Source of the DNA: Clusia tigrina | Lineage: Eukaryota; Arthropoda; Insecta; Diptera; Clusiidae | DNA length: 64,000 nt | Direction: 5' to 3' | Assembly: GCA_920105625.2 (NCBI GenBank) | Contig: OV050033.1 | Coordinates: 11,140,001-11,204,000, forward strand | Made by a program: the position numbers and the translations under genes | The notes under the pieces: model-generated | Told to the model about the DNA's origin: nothing | Seen by the model: the letters and a program-made list of their open reading frames with translations, nothing else | Database searches by the model: none | Shown here: positions 11,470-23,050 of the stretch, one piece after another | Layout: each line of letters starts with the position of its first letter | How positions within the stretch are numbered: position 1 is the stretch's first letter

Positions 11470-12296
11470 TCCAAGTCAACAGACGCGGCGCAGTGTCAAC
11501 ACACAATAACGACCGAAATAGCGTGTTTCTGTTAACACCAATTAGCAAGCGCCGTTTAGCAATCGGCAGCGGAAAGTGGGAAGTGGGAGATAAGTGGCAA
11601 ACCACTTGAAAGTAGTCCAGCAGTTTTCCCACAATTCGGCGAAAATATTTCAAGAGCTTCTCCAATTGCTTCTTCACAGACTTTGCAACTCCAGTGCTAC
11701 TTGATATGTTGACTTTGTGGGTGAGATAAGAAGTGGCATATGGTCTTATTTTCTGCGGCACAAATCTCAAATGAATAGAAGCCTCATGATTAAGTAAATA
11801 TTTGATATTGGTTGATTAGACACGAGTTTTTGTAACTATTCACAGAGGAAAACGTGACAGGGCAGACACTATTGTAAAGGAAACGTTGATTCGCATCTGA
11901 AGTTCTTAGAATAGCAGTGAATTCTCAGGAAGTTGTACGAGCAAACTGTTGACTTGAATTGGGGGAAGGCTTCTTAATAGTAATTTTTCCATAATATTAA
12001 TGGCAGCAGGAAGGATTCTTCACCACCTCTCTTGGAACTTTCGCAAGCACCCAGTAGACTTAGCACACCAAACTAGAGCTACAAACTCAATGTGGAAAAT
12101 GTCACGGAGTTGTGAGTAAGAAAGCAGTGTACCATCTCCGGTGAGCCAAAGACTGCATTGGAGCCATCGATAATATAACCATAAAATTCAGATCGAACGA
12201 TACTAATATGGCTCTCTTAGATATGCGCTTAAACTCTCCTCTACACATAATTCTTATACCTCTGCAAGTAGAGTAATTCCCTCAGAAACGTGGATT
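11470..12296. other. No gene recognised
   Basis: Mixed-composition DNA. On the minus strand a weak RNase H-like string (IIDGSNAVFG) can be read near 12160, but it is too short to call. Confidence 0.4.
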
Positions 12297-12400
12297 CATA
12301 TTTTCAACGGATGATGAGGACATTATCATCGTATCATATTTTCAACGGATGGTGGGACAAATATGATCATATCATATAATATTTTCAACGGATGAATCGG
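12297..12400. repeat. Short tandem repeat, ~40-bp unit x3
   Basis: ATATTTTCAACGGATG begins at about 12298, 12336 and 12379. The linkers are rich in ATCATAT. No coding role is seen. Confidence 0.75.
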
Positions 12401-13813
12401 ACAATATAATAACTATAACGACTGCTTAAATGCCCATTTACTCAAAGAGATCAATACATAAAGCAAATCGTTATTGCGGTAGTCACGTTTATGACGAGTT
12501 TCCTCGCACTGAATTGAGGGCATACTTGACGTATGAGTAATATTGAAGCCAGTTAATAAACCACAGAGAATAAAGGCCGAAGCAGACATTAAATTAGTCT
12601 AATTTGTGGTGCATAAAAAAATTATTTATATTTTCCAATTTCCATCAAAAATTACTTTATTTAAAAACTCAGACAATATAATTTTCTTATCCATTCATCT
12701 TCAACTGGTAAAGCTGCCGAACAAGTAAAACAAACGACATAAAATCATGAAATTTACGGCGAGAACAACAACATCAACAATTATAAGCGTATATAAATAT
12801 ATAAGATAAGCGTTATGCGGCTTTGGTAGCACGTGCAGCTTCACTCATGTGAAGTAAGAAATTTTCGTACCACAGATTTCACCCTCCCATTTTTTGTCTT
12901 TTTACCTAATCTTTCTCTGCTGCTGCTGTTGCTGCTGCTGCTAGGCAACTTGCACACACGTGCGACCTGTTCAGTTCCTTACACAGAGACTTACTCAATC
13001 ACTCACTTAACCGGCAAGAGCTGTGCAAACACAAACCCAGACGAAGGTGCGCTCTGCAGGCAGGTGTTGAGTGAACGAGGAGTCGTATGCCTTATCCTGC
13101 TTAGTCCTGCTTCGCTTGTGTTGCAATGGATGGATGTGTCTTCGTTTGTGTGTTGTTTTGTTGCCTGTGGAGCTTAGCCAAGATTTGAAATTGCTTAAGT
13201 AAGCAGCAGCATGTGCTTAAATGCTGTACAAAAATATTTGTGCATTGTAAGAGACGCTGGCTGCGTCGGTGTACGAGTGTGTGAGGCAAATGTACACAAG
13301 TATGTCAGTTTAAATATATATGCAAATATATCTATGTGTATATGTATATATATGTATATAGATGCGTATATGTGTGTGTATATGTATATATGTATATAGA
13401 TGCGTATATGTGTGTGTATATGTGAGTGTATATATGTGTGCATGAGTCTGTGTCTTTTTGGTATGTTTGTGTTATATCAATGTTTCATTTAAAGTGCTAC
13501 TTTAATAAATTCATGCACTTTCATTTGTGTGAATTTATTTCTGTAAGGATTCTTCCTGCTTGCCTGGCCAACTGTACTTAATTCCTTTTAATGAATGTTT
13601 TAAATATAAACGAAAACAATTGAAATATTTTGCATGTTTGTGTAAACTTCTTGTTTTCCAAATTTGTTTTTGTGGTAATTAAATGTGTTTTCAGATAAAA
13701 TACCTGGTAAATTACAAAGGAGCCAGGAGAGTAGAATTTCAGGCAGTTGATTACTACGCGACGGAACTCTGAGCTACTTCGAAAGCTTATACCAAGTGTA
13801 AATGTGGAATATT
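12401..13813. other. Noncoding stretch with TA/TG microsatellite
   Basis: No gene. A TATATG/TGTGTG-rich run at 13310-13440 includes a direct repeat containing ATAGATGCGTATATGTG. The 114-residue ORF at 12833-13177 has no recognisable features. Confidence 0.5.
13310..13440. repeat. TATG/TG microsatellite
   Basis: Alternating TATATG and TGTGTG with two copies of a segment containing ATAGATGCGTATATG, about 37 bp apart. Confidence 0.85.
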
Positions 13814-13910
13814 CGGTAATTATGCCTGCAAAGGGTTGGGGGAATGAGTATTTGCAAGTAAGGCCTTCGACTCGAAAAGCAAAAGATTTAGAAAGAACCA
13901 TTTTTCAGAC
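13814..13910 (-). repeat. SINE copy D (partial)
   Basis: On the minus strand it reads CGAGTCGAAGGCCTTAC, then TACTCATTCCCCCAACCC and CATAATTACC, matching the body of the copies at 16.6, 25.1 and 27.6 kb. The tRNA-like head and the TAA tail are missing. Confidence 0.7.
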
Positions 13911-14712
13911 CATTCCCCTCGCATCCACCAACTCACTTTAAAATTCCAAAGATGTTTTCTTCTTATATATAAAGAATATAGTAGGCCAAACGTTTATAGG
14001 CTGTTTCTGATACAGCATTCAGTTCCTTCTGAGTATTTTGTTACAAGGTTTCAAAGCATCCTTCGGAAAGTGCAACTACAGAAAGGTTCCAAATATCTTT
14101 CGTAAATAGGTCATTTGTGTTAATGGAGAATGGAATGGGAAATAACAGAGCAAAGTCGCACAGGGTCATATCTAGCGAATTCCCAAATAATTCATACATA
14201 TTCGATGAGTTTTTGGTGGAAGAGCCGGATACATAAAAGAATACCTATAAAATTTTCTTCACTTTACAGTATAACATCCTTAAGGCCTTTTCGTGCTAAT
14301 TAGAACTGCATCCATTTTTCAAGATATAACTCCTTTTTATTTAGTCAACTATTTTCAATGTATTATTGTATAGGGGATGTGATGCACCGCGCCCTTACGA
14401 TCTATTGTGCTCCCTTCAGAGGTTCAAAGTACTTCTTTGGACCTCACATTCTGGATAAACGTGATGACAAGTTTTGGCTCCAGAGGTTTCACATCACTAG
14501 AAGAATCCTAAGTATTTCCTGCGGGTGTGCGTGAGAGCCGCGGTTTGTGTCATTTTCGATGTAATTTCTACATATTATTATTATCATTGGCTATAGAGCA
14601 CGTCGACCAATTTGATCATTTGTGCGAAGCCATTGCCTAACCGTCCATATTGAGGGTCTTGATGAATTCTATGAATTTCTACATACGCCAGAAATAAGTG
14701 TATTATTAGTGC

Positions 14713-14743
14713 AAAAGACGTCATAAAATTTATGACGTTTTTT
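14713..14743. promoter_or_regulatory. Palindrome with paired TGACGT sites
   Basis: Positions 14718-14738 form a perfect 21-base inverted repeat (ACGTCATAAA-A-TTTATGACGT), extending to 31 bases with one mismatch. The arms carry outward TGACGT half-sites of the CREB/ATF type. A regulatory role is inference only; AT-rich DNA also yields hairpins by chance. Confidence 0.35.
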
Positions 14744-16535
14744 ATTACTCGCTATTTATATATTATTGGGCATAATCTTTTATTAATAACGTTTCATTTA
14801 TGGCTTATCACATTAGGGCTTATCATTCAATTGCTCTCCACGTCATGTTTAGTTATGAATCACGACATAATTTTGCCATAACGGGCTTTGCAAATGCGTA
14901 ATTCTTTATATATGACAGAATATCCATAAAATTGGCACACCGATGGATTAGTTCAGCTCAAGTTAGTTCATCCAGAAGATATTCTCATCAGAAATCATAA
15001 AGGGGTCAAGGCAACTGAAATGCTGCCCTTGCCTCATGGTACATTTACTTGTATGATTTATTGATAGTACTCTCAATGCCAACAGTGCCAAATGAATGCA
15101 ATTTTATTAGAATCATTATTTCTTGGGCTTTATTCTAAAACAGATTACGCAGAGCCACGCTGACTACTAAGTCTCTGCCCCGTGTACCTCTTAGTTCCAT
15201 ATTTACACTGAGCTAAATCTGACATGCTTCTTAAACTTCTACCCCATGTCCCTCTATTTATAGACTCCACCATTTCTCAGTGGTTTGAATTTGCTCCTGT
15301 CAACATCATGCAACTTTTCAGCACAAAAGCTGTGCGGGGCGCATGAATGTCCCCACATTAAAGTAGAAGTTTTAATCACTTTTGCGACTTAAATTTCCCG
15401 GCACATTTCATTTCAATGCATTCTTTGTACATGCTGCGTAAAATAATATTCATTTGGATCCTCACACAACGACGCCTAACCCCCATCACACACACCCATA
15501 CAATCACGCATTCGTATACATTCATGCGTACACATCCAAGCAAAACTCTTGTGTATTCATTTACTTCAGTTGGCTGTGCCGGCACCTCCGCAGCTGCTCA
15601 TAATGTTTGCTTTTTGTCTGCGTAACACCTGCACAAACTTGGGGCAGGAAGGTGGGCGTTTCAAGCAGTCGTGTAAAAATGCTGCTGTCACATTTGCAGC
15701 TTTTGTTACACGCTTTTGTTACGCTCCTGAGCTGTTGCCTTGTTAAGCTGATTGTCTAAATGCATGCAGCAGTGTAATTTAAATGATGCCCTGGGGGCAA
15801 TTATAAGTTTCAAGCCAAAAGGAGACTAACACAATTTTAGCGCAGAGCACGTTACAATCTGCGACACGAGAAAAAGCAGAAATTATCTTCTCGGTTGGAA
15901 AAACACAGCAAGAAAGGGAAATTGCGCACAATATTCAAACAAAGCTTTAAAATGGTATGATGTGTCCTTTAAAGCCTGTGTCCTTTAAATTCGGTGTTCT
16001 TTATAAATTGTATATTATTCCTTCAAAAAAGCCATGGCGACTAATTTTTCATTGAACGGCACAATTTATCGGTGAGATTAAGTAAATTTGTTGGCAATAT
16101 TGATAAGAATTATATTTGATTGTTCTTTCAGACTTTCCCAAGTTTTGTTGTCCTTTCTTTATCAAAGCTTTTAATTTCAGTGCCCTTTTTCAAGTGATTC
16201 CAACCGAGTAAAGCAGACGTTTCTCTGATTATACCACACAGCGCACCGACTCACTTAGGTATCAAATCACTGGCTTCATTGTAATTCGAGATTCGTGAAT
16301 TATCGGCTTTCTATCGACTCGTGTTTTGACGGTAATTATTGGCTGATCCTCAAATCAATCCATCCGTCCACTCCGAAAAAGAGGGATGTGATGTTTTTCC
16401 TTATAATGTTGTGGTTGACCTCCCAAACTTAATTTCTTTGGGCACCTCGATTCAAGTTGACACTTCTCTTAAGGTAAGAATTAGAAGGTCTATATTACAG
16501 GATCTCCGAAACTTAACAATAATTTTTTAGGCAGT

Positions 16536-16583
16536 GCCTCAACGGGGTAAATAATTCGATTTCATAATTTACTCCGATGAGGC
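16536..16583. repeat. Small inverted repeat
   Basis: The arms GCCTCAACGGGGTAAA (16536-16551) and TTTACTCCGATGAGGC (16568-16583) pair at 14 of 16 positions around a 16-base loop. The SINE copy begins 17 bases further on, so this could mark an older insertion site. Confidence 0.6.
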
Positions 16584-16600
16584 AAAATAATAATATATAA

Positions 16601-16802
16601 GCCGCCCTCTGTGGGCTAATGGAAAGCATGCTCAGAGGATCACAAGTTCAAATCCTGCCCGGGCTTGTTCGCAAAAAAGCTACTTTCTAAAAAATCTTTA
16701 TCTCTAAGAGTCAAAAGCCTCAGTAGCTAGTACTCATTTCCCAACCCCTGGCAGTCATAAGTAATTATGTAAGATATAATAATAATAATAATAATAATAA
16801 TA
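16601..16802 (+). repeat. tRNA-related SINE, most complete copy (A)
   Basis: It starts GCCGCCCTCTGTGGGCTAAT, which resembles a tRNA A-box region, followed 30-40 bases on by AAGTTCAAATCC, a good pol III B box. The body includes GAGTCAAAAGCCTCAGTAGC and TACTCATTTCCCAACCCC. It ends in (TAA)n at 16775-16802. Head, body and simple tail in this order define a tRNA-derived SINE. Three more copies lie in the window. No clear target-site duplication could be found. Confidence 0.75.
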
Positions 16803-17619
16803 TACTTAAATATAATAAAATAATTTGGAAGCCATCGAAATATACTTGGGTAGCCCATATTTGACCCTACCAAGTATAACACATGTTTAAATGATTCTTT
16901 TCCGCAACGATGTTTCTTCATATGATTACTTTGGGAATCTACGAACACTCAATGATATCATTTCCGTGGGTGGCTTTGAATTGAATATTGAATAGTTGTA
17001 TTCTAGTATCAACAATCTTAAGACTTCTTAAATATTTAGGGTAAGCCCCAATAAAGAAATACGTTGAGATCACAAACAATATCATAAACCGGCAAATTTT
17101 TGATTGACTTACATCCTACTCCTAATTTATGTGCTACGCTTGCAATCGCACAGTGTCGATCACCGAGTTTAAAGCAGAATTTATTATGATTTGTATAGTT
17201 TGATATATAAATTTGCAATTAACTACTGGAAACTAAAGTATTACGACTCTATTTAGTTTCTTTTTTCAACACAACCCGTTTGAAGGAAATCTGAAGTGGA
17301 TGCGTAGTATGATCAAATCAATCTTCACTTTGAATATTGAGAAATGGGGCTGATTTTAACACACGTTTCTGTACTCTTGAATTTATCTTCAGTGTTCTAT
17401 TTATGGGTTGACTACAACCACACACAAACCTTCACGTTCACACTCGTATGTCTTTATTTTATCTTTCATTGTATACTTGGACTAATCTGGAGATATCAAC
17501 GCATTCACCACTCACTTCTAATAGGAGTATTTATATACAGTATACCGGACTAAATACGATTTTGCAAATATATTCAAAAAGTTTGCAGCATTTCGAGTGA
17601 TGCCGCTGAAGTGGCATGA
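16803..17619. other. No gene recognised
   Basis: AT-rich noncoding DNA with short featureless ORFs. Confidence 0.5.
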
Positions 17620-18290
17620 AAATAGATTTACACCAATCCAGCCGGCTTAGTATGATGCGGCTGCACAAGGACTTAAAAGCATGTTGCATACAAATCTGTG
17701 ACAAAAATCATAAATAAACCGTTCACAAATGAAACATAAAAAAGTATTCAAACAATGAAAAACAGGTCAAGCGGCTGCTACTGCTAAACTGTAGAGGAAT
17801 GGTTTCAGGCTGGCGGCAGCGAACGCCGCGACATGCCTTGCCTTGCTTTTCCCCGCACCTCTTTGTTCTCCTCGATGGGTGAGTCTATGAAGCAGAATGG
17901 GGGCAAAATGGAACGTCACAGAAAAACTGTTTTGCCTTGCCGGAAGCTGTTTAGGCACTCCACGATTGCATTTGTTGCGCGACTCTCTTCTAGAGAAAGT
18001 TTCAATAGAGCCTCCCCGCACTGGCGAAATCTCACACTGTGCACAAGCTGCAGCAGGGATTATTCGCATAATAAACGCAAAGCATAGCAGCGCCGGCGGC
18101 TGCAGCTGAGGCAGACGGCTAGAAAATGGCGCATTGTATCGGAGTTTGTTGTTGTTATTATTATTATTGTTGTTGTTTTACCACTTTGCTGAGCACGCAT
18201 ATAATTGCGACATAATTTGCGCTTAAGAGTTTGAAAAGTTGCGGCAAGTTGAGGCAAGCGAAAGTGTGGCGCACCACTATAATAAATGAC
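17620..18290 (+). other. Noncoding block C1, paralogous to 27900-28250
   Basis: CTTAAAAGCATGTTGCATA, ATCATAAATAA, ACAGGTCAAGCG with CTAAACTG, TTTGTTGTTGTTATT and AGTTTGAAAAGTTGC occur here in the same order as their counterparts in 27900-28250. The middle is GC-richer (17800-18110) and has overlapping ORFs on both strands; none looks like a known protein. Shared ancestry is likely from the order of matches. A duplicated promoter region or a diverged dispersed repeat are both possible. Confidence 0.45.
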
Positions 18291-19359
18291 AAGTGCAACT
18301 CAGTAATGAAGTAGGCTTCTCTGACTCGATATTCTTGAATATTGCATTAAACTGGGGTTGCAAAAGTTTCGCTTCCCACAACAAAAATATTAGGCGAATG
18401 TTGACTGAAATATTTAACCTGTTTCTACTCTAAAATGTTTTGGGGGGTGAATTCTATAAGAGACCGCCGTCAAAGCAGACAACGGATAGCATCGATTGAT
18501 CATTGGGGTCTTTAGAAAAATGAAATCTCCTTTTTGTTCTCCATAATATATCAACGGAACAGAACTGCATCACTTTAAGAATGAAAGACAAGCATACAAT
18601 AAGCTCATTGAGCCGTTTGGTATGGTTTTCCCCAAAGCATATGAAATGATATGTACGAAAGAACTCGGCACTGTGTGAATGGTTATTGCTACGCTTAAAC
18701 CCACAACAATAACCATAACAGCAACAACATAAAGCAGAATTATTTTCATTTTGTTTTTGCTGCTCGTGTGCTGCGGTAAATTTATCGTAATTATTATTTA
18801 TTGTGCCCATGTAGCCGGGCAGTATATGCAGCAAGTCCTTCGCATGCAGGAAAAGTAAAAACCATTGGAAATCGGAAGGTACGAGAGCCGTGGGTATTTA
18901 TCATTTTTCGATTATGGCCCGACATTGTAGCAGGTGAAATAGCCCCGGCATGTGCCTGCCTCATGGCCGTAAATTCGTGGTCTGTCTGGGAAAATCCATT
19001 TCGACAACGTGAAATTGTGAAATTTTAAAATTAAGTAACACAGAAAGAAGATATCACTGCCTGAGTGAGGTGGCTAAGTGAGAGGTCTAGGTGAAGGGAC
19101 TGAGTGAGGGGACTGAGTGAGGGGACTGAATGAAGAGGCACACAACAAAAACAAAGATGAAATCGATTGCATTTCAGTACAGAAGACAGCAGTTGTGAAG
19201 ACTGATGGAAAATTGTTTGCTTAAAAATTCATTGCATCGGAATTTTATGAACTTCACAACCGTGGAGGATTTTCAGTTCGGAAATTTTCACGTAGACGTG
19301 AAATGCGGTAAAGAGTTTCTATCACTGTCAGCGTAACCAGATACGGCATAAAAGTAATT
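18291..19359. other. No gene recognised
   Basis: Noncoding. A 13-bp tandem repeat (GGGACTGAGTGAG type) occupies about 19059-19135. Confidence 0.5.
19059..19135. repeat. 13-bp tandem repeat
   Basis: About four to five copies of ACTGAGTGAGGGG and variants. Confidence 0.8.
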
Positions 19360-19520
19360 TGTTCTCTTTTGTAAACATTGCTGAGCTCGCTAGGAGGAAT
19401 TCTCTGTAGGACAGTAGTAATAACCGAAAGGATTCGAGAACTTTGGTCAGCCAACTGAAAGTATTGGTACACCGGCTGTTGTGTTGAACACAATAGTCCA
19501 TGTTCGTTGGATCATACATC
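19360..19520. repeat. Dispersed repeat X, copy 1
   Basis: TTGTAAACATTGCTGAGC, GGACAGTAGTAATAACC, ACTTTGGTCAGCCAACTGAA and GGTACACCGGCTG align in order with 21340-21490 on the same strand. The two copies flank the mariner element. No coding motif was recognised in either. Confidence 0.6.
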
Positions 19521-19823
19521 ATACTATTTCAAGAATTTCAATTTCGTGACGCTACTAAAAATGTCCAGAGAATCATTTCATATGGAAGGATGTAATGCAA
19601 CGACATGACTCTCCCATAACGGAATACGATTTTTATTATCGTCAAGTTAAAAATTTCAATAGCATTGGGATTCATGTTATAAAATCCAATACCCCAATAA
19701 AGGAATAACGTGTTTAATTTCGTCAAAATAAAGAATGTGGTGGTCTTGCGATTCACATTACAAAACCCAAGACTGAACTTCACCAATTGCATTATATGGT
19801 CCCCAATTTCTACTGTACGAGTA

Positions 19824-21080
19824 CGAGGGCGGATTGATATTGAAGCTACCTAAGTAGGAGAAAAACATTTTTTTTTCACAAACCATTTGTTTCTTAACAT
19901 AGTCTCCTTTTACTTCGACACACTTACTAAGACGATATTCCAACTTTTTTATACCACCTGAATAATACGATTTCGGGTACCCTTCAAAATACGCGTTAGT
20001 TTCGGTAATCACTTCTTCGTTTGAGATGAATCTTTTTCCTGCGAACCATTTTTTCAAGTTTGGAAACAGAAAAAAGTCACTAGGAACTAAATCTGGACTA
20101 TAAGGTGGATGATTGACCAATTCAAAGTGTATTTCACGTAATTTTAGCATCGTATCTAATGCTGTGTGAACCGGTGCGTTGTCTTGAAGAGCATTTTTTC
20201 TTCTTTAAATGTGGTCATTTTTCCTTGATTGCATCAATCAATTGATCCAATAATGCACGATAATACTTTCCTGTGATTGTGGATCCTTTTTCAAGATAAT
20301 CGACAGTGGCCATAACCTTGCCAGCCGATCTCACTGCCTTCGCCTTCTTCGGAGCACTTCCACCAGCTTCCACCCATTGTTCCGATTGATTTTTGGTTTC
20401 AGGTGTGTAGTGGTGGATTCACGTTTCACCAACAGTTATTAATCGACGCCAAAAATCAACAGGATTACGCTTTATCATGTCCAAACACCGCTGTGAAGTG
20501 GTCTGTCGAACTCGTTTTTGTTCGACACTGAGCAAACGCGACACCCATCTTGCCGATAGCTTTTTCATATGCAAATATTAATGCAAAATGTTGAACACAC
20601 GTTCATATGATATGTTTACCATTTCAACAATCTCACGCAACTTGAACACTGAATAATCATTCATAACGATATCGAGGATTTTCTTGATATTTTCTTCAGT
20701 AACCACCTCTTTTGGCCTTGCTGATGGTATTGTTGCAGTGCTTGTTCGGCCGCGTTTAAATTCAGCAATCCAATATTTTACCATGTAATCTGACGGAGCA
20801 GACTCACCGTAATGTTTATCGAGCTTTTCTTTTGTCTCTTTCACCGTTTTCCCTTTCAAATAATAGTGTATAATCACTGAACAAAATTCGCTTTTTTCCA
20901 TTTTTCAAGAAACACAAAAGTTGCTTACTTCACACGACTACAACAAATAAACTAATCGAAGAATTTGGGTGAAATTTTAACAGCTGACGTTTGACAGATC
21001 GCAATTTCTAAAAAAAGAAAAGTTTTTGTGTTTGTGCTGCCATCTAGCGCTAGGTAGCTTCAAATTTCAATCCGCCCTCG
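19824..21080 (-). mobile_element. mariner-family DNA transposon, complete ends, inactive
   Basis: A 1257-bp element bounded by inverted ends. The left end begins CGAGGGCGGATTGA with GAAGCTACCT, and the right end is the complement of CGAGGGCGGATTGA with GAAGCTACCT. TA dinucleotides flank both ends (19822-19823, 21081-21082), the expected Tc1/mariner target duplication. The transposase lies on the minus strand. Presence of both ends but a broken gene makes it non-autonomous; mobilisation by an active relative cannot be excluded. Confidence 0.92.
19886..20901 (-). pseudogene. mariner transposase pseudogene
   Basis: Translation on the minus strand starts MEKSEFCSVIIHYYLKGKTV (20901), with the helix-turn-helix DNA-binding half to FNILH (20581) followed by a stop. 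The second part reads YTPETKNQSEQWVEAGG and SAGKVMATVDYLEKGS, and after a frameshift QDNAPVHTA ... HPPYSPDLVPSDFFLF and KSYYSGGIKKLEYRLSKCVE. The last two catalytic Asp (QDN and PSD) are 34 residues apart, the D34D signature of mariners. The first catalytic Asp is lost: the expected DET is GET at about 20420, followed by a stop in place of Trp. About ten residues are missing between VMATV and DYLEKG. The residues resemble the irritans-type subfamily, but subfamily is uncertain. Confidence 0.88.
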
Positions 21081-21939
21081 TATATTGTCTCCAATTTCCC
21101 TTGGTTCATTGATCTAAACGGGTGATTTAACACAGTCTCATAAGAAGAAGGCTAATTGCGTCGAATGTTAATTCATTGAAGGTCAGTTCACATTGACAGA
21201 GCTTGGATTTTTCGGAACAACTTCCCTTTGATGAGCTGGGTGACACATAATGCCATCTTTTTAAAAAAATCATGTTGTTAAGAGAGCAGCGAGCACTGCC
21301 AATTGAAAACACGCATTATCCTTCGGTGGAGGTGTGGGTATTATTTTGTAAATATTGCTGAGCCCGCAATGAAGAAGTTTCTGTAAGACAATAGTAATTA
21401 CCCCAGGGACACGACAACTTTGGACATCCAACTAAAAACAGTGTACCAACTGCTGATGAGACGCCACAGTCTATGTGGATTGTTCAGTTCCTTAAAACTC
21501 TGCAGAATTCATAGGCCTCAACTCTCAAGCACACTTATGCCAGAGGTGGCGATGTACTTCTTTGAAATAAGTTCTTTCACTGAGCGTTATGGCGATGAAT
21601 TTGCGTTGATTCTTTAGTTTGGTTCTTCCAGTTGAGTAATTTAGTTGTACGATCATGTCGAAGGAACATTTCACGAAAATCACTCAACGCTTTTTGATGG
21701 GAAGGAGAAATTTGGTGAAACAAGTTTTCAATTGTCAAAAAGAGATGCTCTTTAGAGACATGTGGAATGAACGTAGGTCAAAAATATTTTCAATTGTCGG
21801 AAAGGAGATATTCTCTAGACAGGTGTATAATGAATGTAGGCTACTTTTGATTTGTGTCATTGTTTAAGTTCTGGTTCGAGTACTTTATTATTCGTTACGA
21901 GAAAATAAACTTTTGATATGAAAGTAGGTAGGTAAAACC
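21081..21939. other. No gene; contains dispersed repeat X copy 2 (21340-21490)
   Basis: Noncoding. TTGTAAATATTGCTGAGC and following matches align with 19360-19520. The rest has short ORFs without motifs. Confidence 0.5.
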
Positions 21940-22700
21940 GCTGACCACTCTCGGGTTGCCTCAATTAGGAAATAGTGCCGCATTAATGCGATATCCTCGC
22001 AAGCCTGAAGATGGTGATATACTGTAAAATTATAACCAGCGGAATTTTTGGTGAGGTATGAAAGTTCTAAACTAGAGAAATGCCCCAGATTCTCTAGAAA
22101 AGGACTTCCGAAATATTTGAGTCCCCAGCGAGCGAGGGCTGGGCAATCACAAAGGAAGAAAAACTGTTTGCCTCTATTGTGGGTGTCGTGCAGACAGCTA
22201 TAAGGTTGATAATGGTGTGTCTTGGTTTATTAAGAAGGTGATTCTTCTTGCATTGTAATTGGGCCACGTCATTCTCGAAATGGCACATGTCGCAGTGTTC
22301 TTCCACCTCTCCTGAGCCTTGCGGAGCAAGTGATTATATATATTTCGGAATCGGTTTCCGAAGAGCCTCTCCGTGCTAGCTCGTCAGCCTTCTCGTTGCC
22401 TTCAATGTTCCTGTATCCAGGAACCCAGACGAAGGATGCTACTATTTTTCAATAATGAGTTAAATCTCTCCTTACAGAGGCCGACCAGTTTAGAGCTGAT
22501 AAAAGGTGACGCTATCTCCCTTATTGCTGCTTGGCTGACTGAGTAGATGTATATGCTTTTGGTCACCTCTTCAGTGCCCTGCATGCCTGCCAAATTGCGA
22601 AGACCTCTGCTTGATAGACAACTTTTAAAGGACATTTTTCGGGTATTATTAAGTTGCAGATGAAGTTTAGGGAACGCTATACTGGGGATATCCATTGGTG
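21940..22700 (-). pseudogene. LINE 3' half: RNase H domain and zinc knuckle
   Basis: The minus strand reads an RNase H domain ending VWVPGYRNIEGNEKADEL (about 22380-22435), whose HxxIxGNExAD pattern (here Y for H) is the classic LINE RNase H end. Upstream of it is an alpha-helical EVFAIWQACRALKR string (about 22565-22615). Downstream comes QFFFLCDCPALARWGLKYFG (about 22105-22165), the knuckle region. No TAACC tail is seen at the lower end. Stops and shifts occur throughout. This retained RNase H domain supports assignment of the window's LINE tails to an RNase H-bearing clade (I, LOA or similar). Confidence 0.75.
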
Positions 22701-22910
22701 TTTGATTTTAGTTAGATCATAAATTCTAAGTTTTGGATAGTTGCTCTAAACTAGTTTTGTTCCTAGTTGGCTTAAAATAAAACCTTTTCAGTTTACAGTA
22801 AAAATGGCATTCAGTGGTATGTGTTCTACAACGAGTCAACAGTTATATTGATGGGATACAGGGGACGCATGGAATCGGTGTAATAGAAACCTTAACATAA
22901 CTGTTAAGTA
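22701..22910. other. No gene recognised
   Basis: Short noncoding interval. Confidence 0.5.
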
Positions 22911-23050
22911 CATCATCATTACCAGCGTACTCTCAGAATCTGGAGGGAAGTGATTTTTCAATGACTGCATTTGACTTAAACATCATCAGCGGACTCTCAG
23001 AATCTGGAGGGTAGTGATCATTCACTGAACTGCATTTGATTCAAACTCCT
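22911..23050. repeat. 70-bp tandem duplication
   Basis: CATCATCA, then ACTCTCAGAATCTGGAGGG and AAC/GACTGCATTTGA, occur at 22911-22980 and again at 22981-23050 with few changes. Confidence 0.85.

Larger units (their letters stand above)
13911..16600. other. No gene recognised
   Basis: Long AT-rich noncoding stretch. The only structured sites seen are a near-palindrome at 14713-14743 and a small inverted repeat at 16536-16583. Confidence 0.5.

Noticed and set aside
12020..12200. IIDGSNAVFG string on the minus strand, RNase H-like
   Set aside because: Too short, with no second RNase H motif in order nearby.
16339..16475. Exon-like ORF ending at GTAAGA
   Set aside because: No ATG or convincing acceptor upstream and no recognisable protein sequence.
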